From: Tremella fuciformis
Taxonomy: Eukaryota; Basidiomycota; Tremellomycetes; Tremellales; Tremellaceae
Assembly (NCBI GenBank): GCA_032768795.1
Contig: CP136496.1
Coordinates: 744,001-808,000, forward strand
Reading direction: 5' to 3'
DNA length: 64,000 nt
Part shown: positions 1-12,697 of the stretch, piece by piece
How the letters are laid out: each line of letters begins with the position of its first letter
Numbering within the stretch: the stretch's first letter is position 1
Position numbers and translations under genes: made by a program
Notes under the pieces: generated by a model
Seen by the model: the letters and a program-made list of their open reading frames with translations, nothing else
Databases searched by the model: none
Told to the model about the DNA's origin: nothing

Positions 1-2165
1 CTTCCTCCAGCACATCGCGGCCTTCGACCAGCTTCTGCTCGTTGACGAGACACCATCCGAGCTCTTCCTTGGCAGCCACCTGTTCCTTCTGGGAACCGCC
101 TTGGTCAAGAATGACTTGAAATTCCAGTCTCGCATGCGCCCACTGCAGTGCTGTTTGCATGATTTGTGCGCGTGCAAAGCGAGCTTCAGTGTTGCCCGGC
201 TGATCATTGAGAACGGATTGAAGTAGCTTGGCTGCGCGTGTATGGTGCTTCGGAGGATAGTAGGGGACAAGGGCGACACCTAGGGCCGTATCGATGGAGA
301 GAAGGGCGCTGCTGAGTCAATCGTTGGCCTTGTAAGTCAATACACCTACTTCGGCATCTGCGTCCCTCGCTCAGTTATCAACTCCTTCAAGAGAGATTTA
401 GCTCTTTCGGCATAAGTGATCGCGTTCTGCCAGTCTTGCTCTTGGATTGACACTCGAGCCATCACTCGATGAACAAGTATCGATCTCGGGAGTTTGTCGA
501 GTAGTTTCTATTGATGAGCGCTGGCGAGGCAGCAAAAGATCTGACTTGCCGTCATTGAGGATACGAGTTCTTCCCTCTCCTCTTGATCTAGATCCTCGGC
601 CAGTGTGCCCTCTTTCCCAGCTGATCGGCGTGCCTTTCGTCTATCTCTCGCGTTAAGGCCCTTCTTTCGCTGCCAGCGCGACTTCTTGGCCTTGACCACT
701 TTGGGCTCATCACTCGATCCCGCGGTCGGAGACGTTTCGTCTTCTTCCTCAGGTTCTGGTAGCGGAAGGTGAAACCAGCGACAATAGTCGTCAACAAAGT
801 CCGCCATCGATGATGCGGGGAACGTCTTGGCAAACTTGTGAAGTAAATCTAGGTCATAAACTAGAGCAGTGTCAGCCATTGTATTCGCCGCTCCAAGTGC
901 AAACTTGCGCAGATCTGGCTGGTCTTTTCCCTCAATCACCCACGTCCACGCCTCATCCGCTCCGGCGGCGGCCACCTCGAGCAGAACGAAACCGTTCGCC
1001 AAAGCATCCACCTTGCTCAAGATTTCATGCTGCGAGGGTAGAGCGGTTCCAGTCTTCCGAAAAAGAGTGGCTTCGGGCAGATTGGAGTCATTGGTGGGCG
1101 CGTCGACAGGCTTTGGTGGCAAGTTGGCACCTTTGCCGATTTTGATAGTCGAGGATGGCAGTGCTCTGGGTTCAGTCGATTTGGACGGCCCAAGTAGCTT
1201 CCGCCAAAAGCCAAATTGCTGAACCTCTACGTTGCGCCTGACATCGTCTTCCACTTGAGGGTGCCGAGCGACTTCCTCCAATAGACTGATCATGTCCATC
1301 CCCAAAGGTCCGCTCAGAACCTCGCGCTCCACGTTCTTCCGGACTTCCTTCTCAGGACCAGCATTGAGCCTTTGTCGACCGACCCGGACTTTCTGCTCGG
1401 TTGTCGTATGTACCAATGATTGCGTGCGGATGAGCAGATTGAGCAAGAGCGGTAGTGAAGCGACCAAATGGCAGACATGCGGCAGGGATTTGGGCAGCTG
1501 TGGGAGAACGGCGAACGACGCAGGCGGATAACTCGGTGCTGGGAAAGGGGTGTATGAGCCAGTAGGTGGGTTGGCGGACTGCAAGAGCGAGATCAATGAT
1601 GAGGAGGTGACCAGGACTTCGAGGATCCCATACAGCCTGTCTTCAGGTCCGTGTAGTCGGCGATGCTCGACGAGCTCTTGCAGTAGAGTCGCACATTTGT
1701 CTCCATCCTTCCTGCGCGCGTCAGCCTTCATCGGCGTGTCGCTGCACTCGACGAACTGATCGAAAGCTTGCTGCACTTGCAGCTCGAGGAGAGCTCCGAG
1801 TTTGTCCCAGCTCTCCTGCTTCTCGTATAGCTTCCTCAATCCGACGATTGCCAATGGGTTCGATTGGTCTAAGCGATTGGCCTGCAGATACGACTTCGCG
1901 GAGTCAGCAACGAAGTCGAATAGGTGGATGGACCCACCTTTTCGGCCTCAACATACTTTTCTGCTTGCGTGAGAGCAAGGCCGCGAAACACCAGTCTGCA
2001 AGGTCAACTACTTGTGTGTCCACAGAGCACGGAGTTACACCTGCACAGCCTCTGGAGAATCTTTGGCTAAAGACTTGAGCAGCTGAGTGGATTCGTAAAG
2101 GGCGCTTTCATGATTTCTCTCCTCGAGATGTGCTTTGATGGATTTGATGGCCTTCTTGGTGCTCA
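1..2165 (-). CDS. SKI3: SKI3-like TPR subunit of the Ski complex (3' end outside window)
   Basis: Superkiller protein 3, the TPR scaffold that joins the Ski2 helicase and Ski8 in the cytoplasmic Ski complex and feeds mRNA into the exosome for 3'-5' decay. The start is ATG at 2165-2163 (MSTKKAIKSIKAHLEE). Exons 1-2 give ESALYESTQLLKSLAKD and LVFRGLALTQAEKY, two TPR helices. An intron leads into ANRLDQSNPLAIVGLRKLYE, the block typical of Ski3/TTC37. The long third exon runs to about 571. A short GT-AG intron there removes an in-frame stop and joins EEL to KLLDKLPRSILVHRV. The last TPRs (QWAHARLEFQVILD, AAKEELGWCLVNE) run off the window edge, so about half of the protein is visible. It is divergently transcribed from the kinase gene on its right. 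Family assignment rests on TPR spacing and the conserved N-terminal block. Confidence 0.85.
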
Positions 2166-3071
2166 TTCTGCCCGGCCAGGACCTCCAAGTCTCGCCCAGC
2201 TGCTCGTCTCGTCTCTCTCGTCCTCCCAGAAGTGGTAGTGATGATGATGCAAATGATAGTATCCGGAGTCCCCGATCGATTCAAGGTCCGGTTCTGCCGG
2301 TAAAAATGCGACCCCTTCCTCGCCTAGAGTAGCTCCAATCCTATCCATCGCACCCCACGTTCACACCTTCACCTGGCACTTTGCATCGTGGAGCTGGGTC
2401 ATTACAGCCCCTCCCACGCCTCGCTGTACTGCTGTGCATAGTCACGCCCGGTCAACTCTTCTCTCTCGCATTAGCTCGCATTTTGTTCACGACGCGACAC
2501 GACTCGCCAATAGAGGGAGAGCAGTGGAGTCAACGACCGGTTCGCCCGCATTCGGTGTTCTGAGTCCTTCCTTTCCTGCGACCCCCCAAGGTCTCCTGTA
2601 TAACTCGTTCACTCGACCCGTCGTCAGCTTGAAAGGACCCCTCATTCCTGCCTCGCTATCCCAGCAACGCGACCGAACACCCCAAAACGTTCCTCGACCG
2701 GGGTGAGACAGACGATTCGTGCGGTATCACCTCGCATCTTCCCAAACCGAGTCTCGGGCTGCGCGCCGCTGACCGGGTCAGCAGTAGCTCTTCGACCACC
2801 TGGATCCAGAGGCCTTCTCGCCGTCTTCGTCCGATCAGCTCGGCAATCTACCGTTCATGAAGATCTCGCCTGTCCAGACCGTTCTCTCGGCCTGACAACC
2901 CCTGTCGCACGTTTGCGAGATCTGCCACCGTCGACGAGCGACCAGCAAGCCCGGGATCTCGCTATGGTCGTGATTGCTCTTCAATCTCACGACTTGCACC
3001 GCGACCAGGCGCCCGGGCTGCATGGTCTGGGCAAAGTCGCGCCAAGGAGGTTGAGCTCGCCAAAGACGTTC
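2166..3071. promoter_or_regulatory. Divergent promoter and kinase 5' leader
   Basis: This stretch separates the SKI3 start from the chosen kinase start. Open frames here are short and do not look coding. A frame open from 2703 lacks an ATG in good position until 3072. An out-of-frame ATG near 2858 could act as an upstream ORF. No sharp core-promoter motif is visible. Confidence 0.4.
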
Positions 3072-6000
3072 ATGACGCCGCTTCACCCTGATCCCATATC
3101 GTCAATACCCAACGTTGCCGATCAATCCGCTGCACATCATGTCTCCCTCAATGATGCTCAGCCTGGCGAGCGCGAGGTTCCAGGAGGAGCAGAGAGGGAG
3201 GAGCCTGAAGCCGGGCCTTCGCAGCCTTGGCAACACGCCAAAGACATACCGTTGCCTCATCCACGAAGACACCGGTCTGGCGTACTCATGTCGCGCAGTC
3301 GAGCCTCATCGACGGGAACCAGCTTCAAATCCAGCATGGAGATGAGCAAGAGCTATGGCGATCTCGTCTCCCTTGCCTCGTCTTCACGGCGGGCATCGGA
3401 CGAGATGGAGGCGGGAGAGGATACAGCAGGTGGTCGGAGGTCAAGGCGGAGCAGGTCCAGCAGTCAGGAGAATAACCCACGACGGATCTTTAGCGAGGGA
3501 TCAAGAAGGGGCAGCTCAGAGGACAACGCATACTACGACAACAGGTGGGGTTGTCACTTTGTTTACGGAAGTTCGACTGACCAGTCAGCGCTCGCTTCTA
3601 CCACCATCTACATTCCCGACCGGCATCGCGACAGGGATCCCGGACAACGTCTCCGCAGCAATCGCCTGGCTCATCCCCACCCCATGGGAGATCGGCTCGG
3701 AACTCCCCTATCTTCAGTCGTCGATTGACCTTGCCGCCCAGCAACCTAGCAGCGAACCCCGGCGCAGGACTGTCTGCATCTTTGTCGCCAAACCATCAAT
3801 TTCTCCAGCAACACCTCCCTCCGACATTTCCACTGACTCGGTCAAGTCCTGAAGGGCAGGCCGAGCGAAGTTTGGTCGGGTCGCCCATGGTCATCCTGAC
3901 TCCGACGACTCAAGACTGGAAAGAGCTGAAGATGTTGAGCCGGTTGGAGGGGGAAGACTTCCGAAGTCACGATGGCAGCGACTACGATGATGACATGGAG
4001 AACCTGAGGGACGAGCTATCCGCCTCAGACATCGAGGGCGATGACAAGTTTTCGACTTCTTCTAGTCTTCTCCTTACCGGGAACATCCGACAGCCAAGTT
4101 CTGGCAACGTCGAGCGACCACATCTGCATCCTACGGTATCGGCGGAAATTGTTGGTGCGGAGAAGATTCACACGCCAGATCCAGGATCTCCGCCATTAGC
4201 CTCGATTAATCTGGAAAAGGGTACACCAGAGAAGCCCGTGTTCAAGCCGGTGATCACAGCCCCATCGCCGATCATGCCAAACGAACTGGCCATCCCGTCT
4301 TATGATGCTGGGCGGCGAGCTGTGGATGGCGCCGCCGAAACACCTTTAACGGGTGACGACGATGTGATCATGACTCCCGACCAAGATAGCCCGGTTCGAT
4401 TTGTCAGTTTCGGAAGACGAGACTCTTTGCGATCCGTCAACAAGCCCGGCCATGCAGCTGCCAAGGTCAAGTCAAAGCGGGAGTTGCAGAGAGAGCAAAT
4501 GTTCAAGATGATGGATGCGGAGCTCGAGGCCGATGCAGATCAGCTGGGTTCGCCGTCTTCTGATGACGGGTGGGGAGTACAACAGTTCGGAAAGGGCGGT
4601 CGCCTAGAGCAGACTAGTCCAACGGAATTTGCCTCCCCTGTCGTTCCCTCGGTGTCTCAGACTATGGATCGACCCGGAACCGCTGAAGCCAGAAGCGATA
4701 CTGCAAAGGACGAGAACATGCAGGTCGACGAAGTTGTCCGAAACCCTAAACGCAATAGTCTGCCTCTGCCTCCGAAACCTCACAGCGTATCCCCAAGCCA
4801 GCCTATCAAACCTTCCCCGTTGCATGCCTCACCCGTTGTCGCAGGGGAGACCCTCGACCCGTCCCCCGAAGCATCAAGGTCCGCAAGTCCCTCACCACAT
4901 CCGTCTGGCACCACGACGCCTTCTGGCGGTCACACCGCCAACCTCGAGACCATTCGTGACTACGCCAGGGCTCTCTCGACCCATCATTCATCAGCAGCTG
5001 CCGCTTTGGCTACGGGCCCAAAGCGACCGCGTACACCTAAGCTGTCGAATGGTCCTACGTCCCCGCGCTCTCCGAGACGTCGTGATACCAGTAGAATCTC
5101 CTTGGTAGCGGGCCGCTTGGTGCAACCGTTCACTGTGCCGCCATCGACAGCACTGCCACCTTCGTCCACTGAACTGCGGCCGTCTCTAAGCAGGAATCCC
5201 AGTCTTCAATCCTTCTCGCCTTTCCGCAGTCCAGGTCTGAGCGCGAAAGGATCTCCTGCAGCACCGCCATTCCCTCGACTGGAGTCAACGATCTCGTTTG
5301 CGCCTAGCACGGGCGCACCTAGTGAGCCTGGTACACCGACGAGCGAAACGGCTGGGGGAGTTGGCGGTAGAGGGATTGACGATTACGTGATCCTGAAAGA
5401 AGCGGGGAAAGGGGCGTATGGGCTGGTCATGCGTGCCAAAGTGAAGGGACCGAAAGGCGAGCCAGTCGGGGTACGTGGCAGCTTCCAGCTTGTCCGTACT
5501 AATGCTGATGTACAGGAAGAGGTCATCATCAAATACATCATTAAAGGCCGCATTCTGGCGGATTGTTGGAAGAAGTGGGCTGGATCTCAAAGCTGCACGC
5601 AGCGCGCTGATTCGCAGACACCGAACTCTAGGTCCGATACCTGTTGAAATACATGTCATGGACCAGCTGCGACACCTCCTGTATCACAGGCCAGCCAGGC
5701 CGTTGCCATGGGATCCGGCCCGATCTCATCCAGGACAGCCATCCAAAACCCTGCCTGCCGAGACGCCTCGCAGAGGCTCGCTAGCGCCAAGCATTGGGCC
5801 TGGAACACCTGATTCCAATACCTCCAGCCCGGCATCAATCTCGAGTGCTGTTTTTTCGCCAACGCAGAAGTACATTGCATCCGAGATGAAGTCAAGCCCA
5901 GAACGGGGTCATCCGAATATCTGCAAACTTCTGGACTTCTTCGAGGACCGGGAGTTCTACTACCTGGTCATGCCGCGCTTTGGCACTGGCCTGGACCTCT

Positions 6001-6614
6001 TCGACCGGGTGGAATCTTCCCCTGCTGGTCTGGAACCCTTTGAGATCCGCTCTCTGCTCGGTCAGCTAGCGGATGCTGTCCGCTTCTTGCACGTGAACGG
6101 CATCGTCCACCGGGACATCAAGGATGAGAATGTCATTCTCGATGGGGAAGGCAGATGTCAGCTGATTGACTTCGGCTCTGCGGCTCACTGGCGACCCGGC
6201 AAGAAATGGGACACATTTTCGGGTACACTGCACTACGCCTCCCCCGAGATCCTTCGAGGCGAGATGTACGGGGGGAAGGAGCAGGACGTCTGGGCGCTCG
6301 GCGTTGTTGGATACGTCTTGCTCTGTGGCGAGACGCCCTTCTCTGATTTGCCCGATGACGTGCTGGAAGGTCTGCAGCCGGATGGGAGGGCCGAAGCAGC
6401 CTTACATGCCCGTTGTGGCGGACATCATGTCGATGAAGACCGAGAGGACGACGGTGGCGGCAGGCTGGAAGACGCGGCCGACCTCATACGCTGCTGCTTG
6501 GAGATGAATGCGGCGGATCGGCCCACGGCAGAGGCGATGTGCGAGCATCGATTCTTGGTGGGAGAAGGGGGCTGGATAGGAAGGAAAGGCTGGGTTGGAA
6601 GGAAACTCGGATGA
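3072..6614 (+). CDS. PAS-kinase-like (PSK/PASK family) Ser/Thr protein kinase
   Basis: Four exons (3072-3544, 3589-5470, 5516-5574, 5618-6614) encode 1136 aa. Residues 1 to about 760 are Ser/Pro-rich and disordered; I see no PAS domain there. The kinase domain follows: Gly loop GKGAYGLV, beta-3 Lys in VIIKYI, catalytic HRDIKDENVIL, DFG in LIDFGSAAHW, and ASPEIL in the activation loop. Its C-lobe wording (FGTGLDLFDRVE, DTFSGTLHYASPEIL) matches the PAS kinase family, which phosphorylates metabolic and translational targets in yeasts. About 90 residues rich in Pro/Ser are inserted between helix C (EIHVMDQL) and strand 4 (HPNICKLLDFF). The first intron uses the acceptor at 3588, because only that choice keeps the following Ser/Pro-rich frame open. 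The start codon is the least certain part; an upstream in-frame ATG near 2964 is an alternative. Confidence 0.8.
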
Positions 6615-7405
6615 GGGGATTGACCTCGTGAACAATGTCATTGCATATTTGTAATCCAATGAGGCCTGTCAAATCGCATCGAACGCTATGTAGTAGGGCC
6701 TGAGTCATGCCTCCTAGACTGTGTCAATCTAGCTGCGGAACGGCTGTCAGCCACGTTTGCCTGATGAGATGATGCAATCTAGGTCGCCAGTCTCGCTGAT
6801 GCAGGTGACGCTGGGCACAGGCCGGACCAATTGCTGAGCGCAAGAGCAGATGCAGTGTGTGAGAAATATTCGACGGGTTCGATGTCTTGTGTCAGGGCCT
6901 CGTCACCGGCACAGCCACAGCATGGTCCTTTGTGGTCATCGACCTGGAACACATCGGCTATTGCCTCACACACACCGCTCAGAACGTTGAATGCGTGACA
7001 GCCTCGACCAGACAGTCGTCCGTCCATGATAATTGCGTATCAGCTACGAACAGCACCAATGCCTGGGCAATTTCCCCATGGCACAACGGCGGTGCGCGGC
7101 AATCAATGATCATCAGCGGATGCTCCGTGCGCATTTACTCGGGAAGGACCAAGCTTCCTTTGTGCATTGACCGTCCGTATAATATGACAGGGGCGGAGTG
7201 CTTATTTAACTATGTAGACGCCATGTGATGTGATTCGTCTGATTACGCGGCTATGCAGTTGTCTGGCATGTAGAGGGTGCTTGAGGCGGGTGCGCCAATT
7301 TGCCGGGACCAGAAGCCCGACAAGTCTCTCTCGTACTTCTCGCACATCTAGCCTCTCCCGGCTTTCAGACAGATATATCCCACAAATAGACACTCGTGCA
7401 ACCCA
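6615..7405. other. Intergenic, no gene seen
   Basis: This is the kinase 3' region and the upstream region of the next gene. Six-frame reading shows only short frames with no recognisable protein. A TATA-like stretch (tatttaac) lies near 7203, too far from the next start to assign. Confidence 0.4.
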
Positions 7406-8224
7406 ATGACCGCTACATATTCTATCAGTGCCGAGACGGGGTCGACGGCGAGTAGCCTGTCGCTCGTCTCGAACGAGGACGTCCCTGAGTAAGACCTCCC
7501 TTCAGTTTCGCAGAATGTCACTGACATTCAGCACCATCCCGGAGCCCGTGGAGGAGGGATGGGAGACAGTGAAACGTCCCTGGGAGCCGTCATCTGCGGC
7601 GGAGCCGACGATGGAGACGGACAGTGCAGACAAGTCGTTGAGCTCATCTTGGAGCAGTGGACGCACCGCAGTCGAACCATCGTATGTCGAACCTCTCCTC
7701 CTCTCATCCATTTCAGGGGCTGAGACATAGTCAACCGATCGATCCGCAGCATGCCGACTCGGTGGAAGCGGTCACGGACGCGAAGACAAAGTCGGTCGAC
7801 GACTCAGCCGTAGAAACCGATGCCCCGGAGCCATGTCAAAGCCGCACGGAGACTCGATGCCGACGACGGACAATCCCCGATGGTCGATCATCCTACTACG
7901 GCACCATGGAGTATTACGCCCAGAAGCTATACGTCGATGAGATCCTTCTGGATGATTGGCTCCAGGGGAAGACAGATTTGTGAGTCCGTCTGCGACATGG
8001 TCCACTGCTTACCTCATAGAGCTACTGATGCTGCTATATGGGCGCGACTGAATGCAAGACCGGAACATCGACGTTATTTGACCATGATACGTTCAGAGCT
8101 GACGACCAACACGGAGCTCCCCTTGGCTGTTCATATGGGTGTGCTATTCGATCACCTCTCCAAGGTGACAGGCCGGCCATGGCCTCCAGAGGAGACCAGA
8201 ACCAGTCCTGATGATGTCGACTGA
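7406..8224 (+). CDS. Unrecognised protein, copy A of a tandem paralogous pair
   Basis: Four exons (7406-7488, 7532-7681, 7731-7979, 8020-8224) give 228 aa. I do not recognise the family. The N-terminal half is Ser/Thr/Glu-rich (EPVEEGWETV). The middle carries the block YYGTMEYYAQKLYVDEILL, then DDWLQGKTDL, and a C-terminal helical part ends HMGVLFDHLSKVTGRPW. Copy B (8955-9728) has the same block, the same order and the same placement of the last two introns, so the pair arose by duplication. No signal peptide, membrane segment or metal-binding motif is visible. The splice model is supported because each junction restores the frame into sequence conserved in copy B. Confidence 0.65.
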
Positions 8225-8954
8225 GCTCCATCACCCAATACACTCTCTGGAGGCTCTTGCAGCTGCAGTCGCCCCCCCTCGATACGCAGAGCGCACCCTC
8301 GCAGTCTAATTCTGTCCCCATCAGGAAACTATCATGCATCCCATATGCCATCTGCCATTCGATGTCTCCGGGACCATCCACACCCCTGATGCTTCAGGTG
8401 ACAGCTCGATATGGACGATTACTGCAGCTCACATTACCATGTTTTCCATAGCGGCGTCCGTCACTCTTGGAGCACCGGGGTCGGGACTAGGGCTTCCCTT
8501 TCAACAAAGGCAAATAGGTGCAACCTGGTCCTCCCTGCCTTTTCTCAGTGCTCACGCGTCCGATGTGCATTGGAGGCTATGTACCGTTTCAATGACTGTT
8601 TCAATGATAATGCCGCCTTTGTGATGTCGTGCGGATAATTCTGCATCGTCAGAGGGAGTGGTCGCGATGCCTGGCAGAGGTGAACGGCCTCCTTCCATTC
8701 AGTGTTACGCACTGCCACGCAATACTACTGCTTGGGACGACCTCACCTTTCTTGATCCTGGCCCTGCATGTCCTTTGATCTCAGCTGATGACGTGCTCCG
8801 TTGACTTATCTGTGTGAGGATATGTATGTCCTGTCCCCGGCTGTTACATGTTCCCATGTGCCCCTATCAAGAAGAGGTGGTTGTCTCTGCAGAGATACGT
8901 GGTACGTACTGTCAACTCAAGCAGCCAGCTCGCTCTCTGACTCATGTCTAGAAC
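8225..8954. other. Spacer between the tandem orphan genes
   Basis: No conserved open frame is found here. The region should hold the terminator of copy A and the promoter of copy B. Short overlapping plus-strand frames at 8257-8640 are not similar to either copy. Confidence 0.4.
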
Positions 8955-9728
8955 ATGACGATGCAAGCAGTCGATCACAATCAAGACGGGATCACAATGC
9001 AAGGAAATGCCGATGTCACAAATGCCATCCCTAGTACAGCACCGAGCAAAGAGAACACCTCCTGGTCTAGCCCGGATTTCGATGCTGGTGAGTGGGATGG
9101 CTCGGTGCATGAGGTGGACTCGTCATCATCAGATGGGCAGGCGGTGTTTGGAGACTCGTAAGCACACAATCACAGGGAGAGACCGCCAACTGATACGGCA
9201 GGAGGTCTGAGCGTGAACCCGGCACAGCCATTGCTGCCTGTGTCTGCGATGAGTCCGCTGAGGATTCTTCTGGGGAAGATGGCTGTGTGAGACTCCCCGA
9301 CGCGTCGTCGGCCGGGCAATCGGGGTTGTCTAGATCGATGTCTATCATCGATCAGCCACCAACAAGCGTTCCCGTCCAACAGAGACGCCACAGACCCGTA
9401 CACCCGCTGGGACACAGTGTTTACTACGGTTCCCTGTTTTGGGAAGCCCAAAGACTGGACGTTAGTGAGTTGCTTCTGGACGAATGGCTCCTGGGCCGAA
9501 CGGACGAGTGAGCATCTACATCGCCTGATCTGCGTTGTGCGCTGGTCTTGATTGAACAGGGAGGAGGATTCGCGCATGATGAGCCGTCTCGATGACACTC
9601 CTCAATGCAAGAATCATCTCCTGTCTATCCATGACCGACTGACAGGAAAGTCTCAACAATCGATGGAGGAGGGGATGGATTCCGTTCTGGAATATTTGTC
9701 GCTGGTTACTGGACAGACCTTCCCTTGA
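8955..9728 (+). CDS. Unrecognised protein, copy B of the tandem paralogous pair
   Basis: Three exons (8955-9157, 9202-9507, 9560-9728) give 225 aa, almost the same length as copy A. The shared block reads VYYGSLFWEAQRLDVSELLL, then DEWLLGRTDE. The C-terminus (SVLEYLSLVTGQTFP) aligns with LFDHLSKVTGRPW of copy A. Both copies also share an acidic Trp segment near the N-terminus (GEWDGSV here, EEGWETV in A) and the intron right after a DS/PS dipeptide. Copy A has one extra N-terminal intron. Divergence outside the core block is high, so the duplication is not recent. Function is unknown. Confidence 0.65.
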
Positions 9729-10024
9729 GAAGCCGTCCTGCCGTCGTAGCTGTTACCAAGTCGATAACTTGACCTCAGCATAATTAGTATGTCTAACATG
9801 TACACGCAGTGATGCAAAGGCGTGTTTTGGACGCCCACTGTAGGTCGAGTCTTCCGCGCACTCGACACAACGCCGCAGACATTTCGGCCACACCGCCCGC
9901 CACACTAAGAAGAGTTGCCACAACACGTGCCCAGATGGGGCTCCGCGGCCGTCGTACCACTTGTGGTTGCAATGCGGCTCAAGAACAAGATGCATTCTTT
10001 CGTGCCATACCAAGCACCGCCAAT

Positions 10025-12697
10025 ATGTCGGGAAATGACTGGCGGCCGGAGACGACCGATCTTCTCGGATGGCGCCTCGTCGTGGGCGAAGACTCCCATG
10101 GGCAACAGAAATGGGTGTACCTCCCGCCCGGACCCGCTCGCGATGAGTGGAAGCAGTCAAAGGAGGCGAAGTACTGGCTCGGCCTGGACATGGTATGTTC
10201 AGCTGATAACTGACCGTGGGAAGCTGATTGATAGGGCTCGCCCATCCTGCCAGAGGCTACAACACCTATGGAGGCCGCGAGAAAAGGATACCAGTTCTAC
10301 AAGCAACTGCAGAGTCACGATGGACATTTCTCGACGGAGTATGGAGGTGAATACAGGCAGGTGTGGGAGAGCGCAAACTGAGTCGTAGGACCACTCTTCC
10401 TCATACCCGGACTGGTCATTGCTATGTCTGTCACGGGCCAATCGTTCACCCCAGAACAGCGTATAGAGATCAGGCGATACCTCTTCAACAAGCGCAGGCC
10501 AGAGGGAGGATGGGGGTTGTGAGCTTGATGAGTCTTGTTCGATGGGCAAAAGCTGACGGTAGACATACCGCAGCACCACCCACCGTCTACGGCACCGTCA
10601 TGAACTATGTGGCGCTGCGCATGCTCGGCATGGGGCCGGACGAGGGACCCATGCCTGAGATCCGGGGTCTCATACACAAGATGGGCGGAGCCACGGGCAT
10701 CCCGACCTGGGGCAAGGTGTGGCTGAGCATACTTGGCGCATACGACTGGGAGGGCGTCAATCCGATCCCACCAGAGCTATGGTCGGTCATGCCGGTCATG
10801 GAACCTTGTTGCCGCTCACTCGATAGGCTTCTCCCGGAATGGCTTCCTTTCGCTCCCTGGCGTTGGGTGAGTGTTTGACCGCAATTAGAAATCATGCTGA
10901 CTTCTAGTGGGTACATGTGCGTTATGTCGGTGAGGCGTCTTGGACTCGTTAATGGCGGTTTCTGACTATCAGCAACGCCCATGAGCTATCTGTGGGGAAC
11001 ACGCTTCGTAGGACCTTACACGCCTCTGGTCCACGCTCTTCGGCAAGAAATCTACACCCAGCCGTATGCTTCCATTCGTTGGCCGTCTCAGCGCACGAAT
11101 ATCAGCCCGATCGATATCTACAGCCCGCAACATCCGGTGTTTCGCTCGTTATGCTTCTGCTTGGGTTATTACGAAGCTCTTCCATCCATCCCGGGGCTAT
11201 CATCATGTCTACCGCTCCGGGAAAAGGCGCTCAAAGCGGCATATGATCAAGTCGTATACGCAGACGAGGACTCAGGATACCAAACCATCGGCCCGGTGTC
11301 CAAGGCGTTCAACATGGTCGTGCGGTATGCCAAGGAAGGTGCTGAGAGCGATGCCTTCAAGGGACATCTCAGTCGCGTCGGAGACTTCATGTGGCTATCA
11401 AAGGAAGGCTTGATGATGATGGGGACGAACGGGAGTCAGCTGTGGGATACCGCATTCATGGCTCAGGCGTTGGTGGAGACGGGCTTGGCGGAAGAAGAGG
11501 ACAACCGCGAAAGCTTGTTGAGGATGCTGGATTGGCTTGACAAATGTCAGATCCAACATAACCCGAAGTGGTACAAGCAGGGCTACCGGCATCGCTCCAA
11601 AGGAGCTTGGCCCTTCTCGACGCCGGAACAGAGCTTCACGGTTCGTCCAGACTTGAGCCTAAGGTCAAAGGATAATGTAGCAGGTTAGCGACTGTACAGC
11701 TGAGGGTTTAAAGGCCGTCATGGCCGTTCAGCAACTCCCTTGGGCGCCCAAACCTGTCACTGTCGACCGGATGCGAGACGCTGTCGACACCCTGTTAAGC
11801 ATGCAGAACTTCCCGAGCGGCGGCTTCGCGAGCTACGAGCTGCAGCGTGGGAGTCCCAAACTCGAGTGGCTCAACGCTGCGGAGGTGTTCGGTCAGCCTA
11901 CTTGGTGCGAGACATATGTTAGTATGCTGAATGGCAGGGAACATCATGATTGACTATCTGTATCCCGAATGTACGACCTCGGCACTCTCAGGGTTGAAAT
12001 ACTTCTCTCTGTTGGACCCCTCATACAGGGCAGACGAGATCAAGGTGGCTATTGACGCGGCCATCAAGTATATACACGACGTGCAGAGGCCGGACGGCTC
12101 CTGGTATGGCTCATGGTGAGTTCCGTGCTCGCAGGCCTCTGTTGGTACCCTCTGACAGCAGGGGTATCTGCTTCACCTACGCCACCATGTTTGCCTTGGA
12201 GTCGCTCGGCATTGCGGGCGAAACATATGCGAACTCGGAAAGAGTCAAGCGGGCTTGTCACTTCCTTGTCGATAGGCAGATGGAAGATGGAGGATGGGGA
12301 GAGACCTATCTGGTATGCGTCCTTTCATCTCTATAGTTGAAACTTGCTCACGGGCAGTCCTGTGTGAATATGGAGTACAGCCAACACGCACAATCGCAAG
12401 TGGTGCAAACGGCATGGGCGATCCTGGCCCTCATCTACGGGCAATACCCCGACAAGGAGGTCATCAGACGTGCTACTCGCCTCATAATGAGCCGTCAAAA
12501 GCCGGATGGACGATGGGAACAGGAGGACACCGAGGGCATTTTCAACAAGAACTGCGCCATCGACTATCCCGGTGAGGGTCCTTTCCTTCCCACTACCTCG
12601 CATCCATACGAGTTTGCGACCGAGCTGACATGCAGCTTTCAAGTTTGTCTTTTGCATATGGGCACTGGGTCGAGCAGACAAGTATCTCGACGCATGA
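10025..12697 (+). CDS. ERG7: Lanosterol synthase (oxidosqualene cyclase)
   Basis: This enzyme cyclises 2,3-oxidosqualene to lanosterol in ergosterol synthesis at the ER and lipid droplets. Eleven exons sum to 738 aa, the usual family size. Exon limits are 10025-10192, 10235-10346, 10389-10518, 10563-10866, 10908-10929 (only 22 nt), 10973-11640, 11684-11891, 11938-12115, 12162-12312, 12358-12571 and 12636-12697. The catalytic motif VSDCTAEG, with the acid Asp that protonates the epoxide, starts exon 7. QW repeats are visible: [57 protein letters not shown] and [10 protein letters not shown]. The PWRWWVHVRYV segment matches the conserved WRWW block. The protein ends [19 protein letters not shown]. 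It appears intact. Confidence 0.95.

Noticed and set aside
2703..3728. Kinase start at 2703
   Set aside because: The frame opens there without an ATG; the first well-placed ATG before Ser/Pro-rich coding sequence is 3072.
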